Source: G963663775 sp963663775 (GTDB lineage Bacteria > Bacillota > Clostridia > Oscillospirales > Butyricicoccaceae). Taken from it: 64,000 bases of DNA. The stretch is from NCBI GenBank assembly GCA_963663775.1, contig OY760624.1:1922001-1986000 (forward strand), given 5' to 3'. Positions 63,311 to 64,000 of the stretch are shown piece after piece. Positions within the stretch are counted from its first letter, which is position 1. Each line of letters starts with the position of its first letter. The translations under genes and the position numbers were made by a program. The notes under the pieces were generated by a model. It searched no databases, had not been told where the DNA came from, and worked only from the letters and a program-made list of their open reading frames with translations.

Positions 63311-63392
63311 TATAGCTTAGGCACGAGATGGAAAGGAGCCCGGCTGGCTGCCGAGCTCCGGTTCCAAATATATTGTAATAGGGGGTGATTAT

Positions 63393-63821
63393 ATGGAACT
63401 TCGTGTCTTGCGATATTTCTTAATGGTTGCCAGAGAAGAAAATATTACAAAAGCAGCCCAGCTTTTACATGTCACCCAACCCACGCTTTCCAGGCAGCTC
63501 ATGCAATTAGAGGAAGAACTGGGCGTTAAGCTATTTCAAAGAAGTAGCCATAGTATCATTCTTACTGAGGATGGTATGCTGCTTAAGCGCTGTGCGCAGG
63601 AGTTGGTTTCTTTGGCTGACAAAGCCGTGCTGGAATTTTCTCAGAAGGATGCAGAATTGACAGGAGAAATATCAATCGGTGGTGGTGAACTGCAAAGTGT
63701 TGATTTTTTCGCTGGTATGCTTGCTGCTTTCCGGAAGAAACACCCTTTCATTCAATATAACCTGTATAGTGAGAATGCGGATAATATCAAAGATCGGATC
63801 GAATCGGGTCTTTTAGATATG
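63393..63821 (+). pseudogene. LysR-family regulator, 3' end removed by an IS
   Basis: The N-terminal 143 residues of a LysR-type regulator: helix-turn-helix (LRYFLMVAREENITKAAQLLHVTQPTLSRQLMQLEEELGVKLFQRSSHSIILTEDGMLL) and the start of the ligand domain (ISIGGGELQSVDFFAGMLAAFRKKHPFIQYNLYS). LysR proteins have about 300 residues; similarity stops after GLLDM at the IS end. ATG follows AGGGGGTGATTAT. Confidence 0.85.
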
Positions 63822-64000
63822 TGTCCTGGTCAAGTAAAATTGTAACACAAGAGGCTAAAAGAAATCAGCTAGCAGACCGTATCTCGAATGGTGTCCGATA
63901 TTGCAAATAAGAATGCGGTCTGACGTGGTTATACCAAACATATGCAAAATTTTCTATTGCATTACAAAGCTCGGTAAACGAATGAAAATGATGCAAATAA
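63822..64000 (-). mobile_element. IS3-type element, one end (continues past the window)
   Basis: The element begins at TGTCCTGGTCAAGTAAAATT, with a TG dinucleotide as in IS3-family ends, exactly where LysR similarity stops. Confidence 0.7.
63865..64000 (-). CDS. IS3-type transposase, C-terminal end
   Basis: The last 44 residues of an rve-type transposase (FTELCNAIENFAYVWYNHVRPHSYLQYRTPFEI), with the family pattern YNxxRPHxxLxxxTPxE, are read on the minus strand from the window edge; the stop is at 63865. It runs on past base 64000. Confidence 0.8.
   Translation of the reverse strand, partial: YLHHFHSFTELCNAIENFAYVWYNHVRPHSYLQYRTPFEIRSAS

Larger units (their letters stand above)
61830..63320 (-). 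mobile_element. IS110-family element 2 (ends approximate), transposase frameshifted
   Basis: The transposase gene is preceded by about 200 non-coding bases (63107-63300) and has little 3' sequence, the layout of the IS110 group with guide RNA on the 5' side. TGGCTGAC (63243-63250) and GTCAGCCA (63289-63296) form a stem in that non-coding part. Confidence 0.65.

Noticed and set aside
1..64000. CRISPR arrays, tRNA and rRNA genes
   Set aside because: No regularly spaced direct repeats with unique spacers, no cas genes, and no tRNA or rRNA pattern were seen on either strand.

Overview
The window looks like chromosomal DNA of an anaerobic, endospore-forming, low-to-mid GC Bacillota (class Clostridia, possibly an Oscillospirales-type gut bacterium). 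Three things support this. Sporulation genes are present (yunB, spoIIR, a cotJC-type coat catalase). There is an [FeFe]-hydrogenase maturation locus (hydE, hydG and a TM1266-type regulator). Signals are Gram-positive in style, with strong AGGAGG ribosome sites, TTGACA/TATAAT promoters and a CIRCE element before groESL. The taxonomic placement is inference; no rRNA gene is present.

Layout. 1-3.6 kb: tail of a zinc-type dehydrogenase and a complete TRAP transporter (dctPQM). 3.9-10 kb: a MacAB-like adaptor/ATPase/permease export operon ending in an SLH-domain surface protein. 10-18 kb: a chemotaxis receptor, a cysteine-rich 57-aa miniprotein, mtaB, an HPr-like protein without its active histidine, an alanine/sodium symporter and galM. 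17-23 kb (minus): tatD, yigZ, hflX, an unknown membrane-anchored protein, recG and lexA, with a possible SOS box at the lexA promoter. 23.5-29.4 kb: asp23, fakA-like, pth, a HAD phosphatase, a small exporter and pncB. 29.5-37.5 kb: a complete seven-gene arginine pathway (argG-H-C-J-B-D-F) behind a promoter with an ARG-box-like site. 37.5-48.8 kb: LMW phosphatase, yunB, TM1266-hydE-hydG, groESL with CIRCE, a PHP phosphoesterase, ispE, spoIIR, a DUF4330 protein and an O-antigen-ligase-like protein. 48.8-53.4 kb: two divergent genes of unknown function, a NodB-type deacetylase that has lost its catalytic residues, and a bactofilin.

From 54.01 kb the sequence changes to mobile DNA. A large serine recombinase gene ends 19 bases from a point where a cotJC-type spore-coat gene is cut in two. 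Behind it lies a phage-like lysogeny region: small minus-strand genes, a Cro/CI-type repressor, three operator-like palindromes at an exact 31-bp period inside a divergent promoter pair, and a Cro-like gene with short early genes. Within the early region a 57417-57626 ORF is bounded by 17-18 bp inverted repeats and points against the early promoter, which suggests an invertible segment. The early region is invaded by two IS110-family elements, one intact and one frameshifted next to a perfect palindrome. Beyond them are a LysR gene cut by an IS3-type element and the window end. The other half of cotJC is not in the window, so the right boundary of the element is unknown.

The strongest candidate for an unusual system is this prophage: insertion into a spore-coat gene resembles the sporulation-excised elements known from sigK (skin) and spsM (SPbeta), and it also carries a possible phase-variable lysogeny switch. 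Both points are inference from sequence layout and are directly testable.
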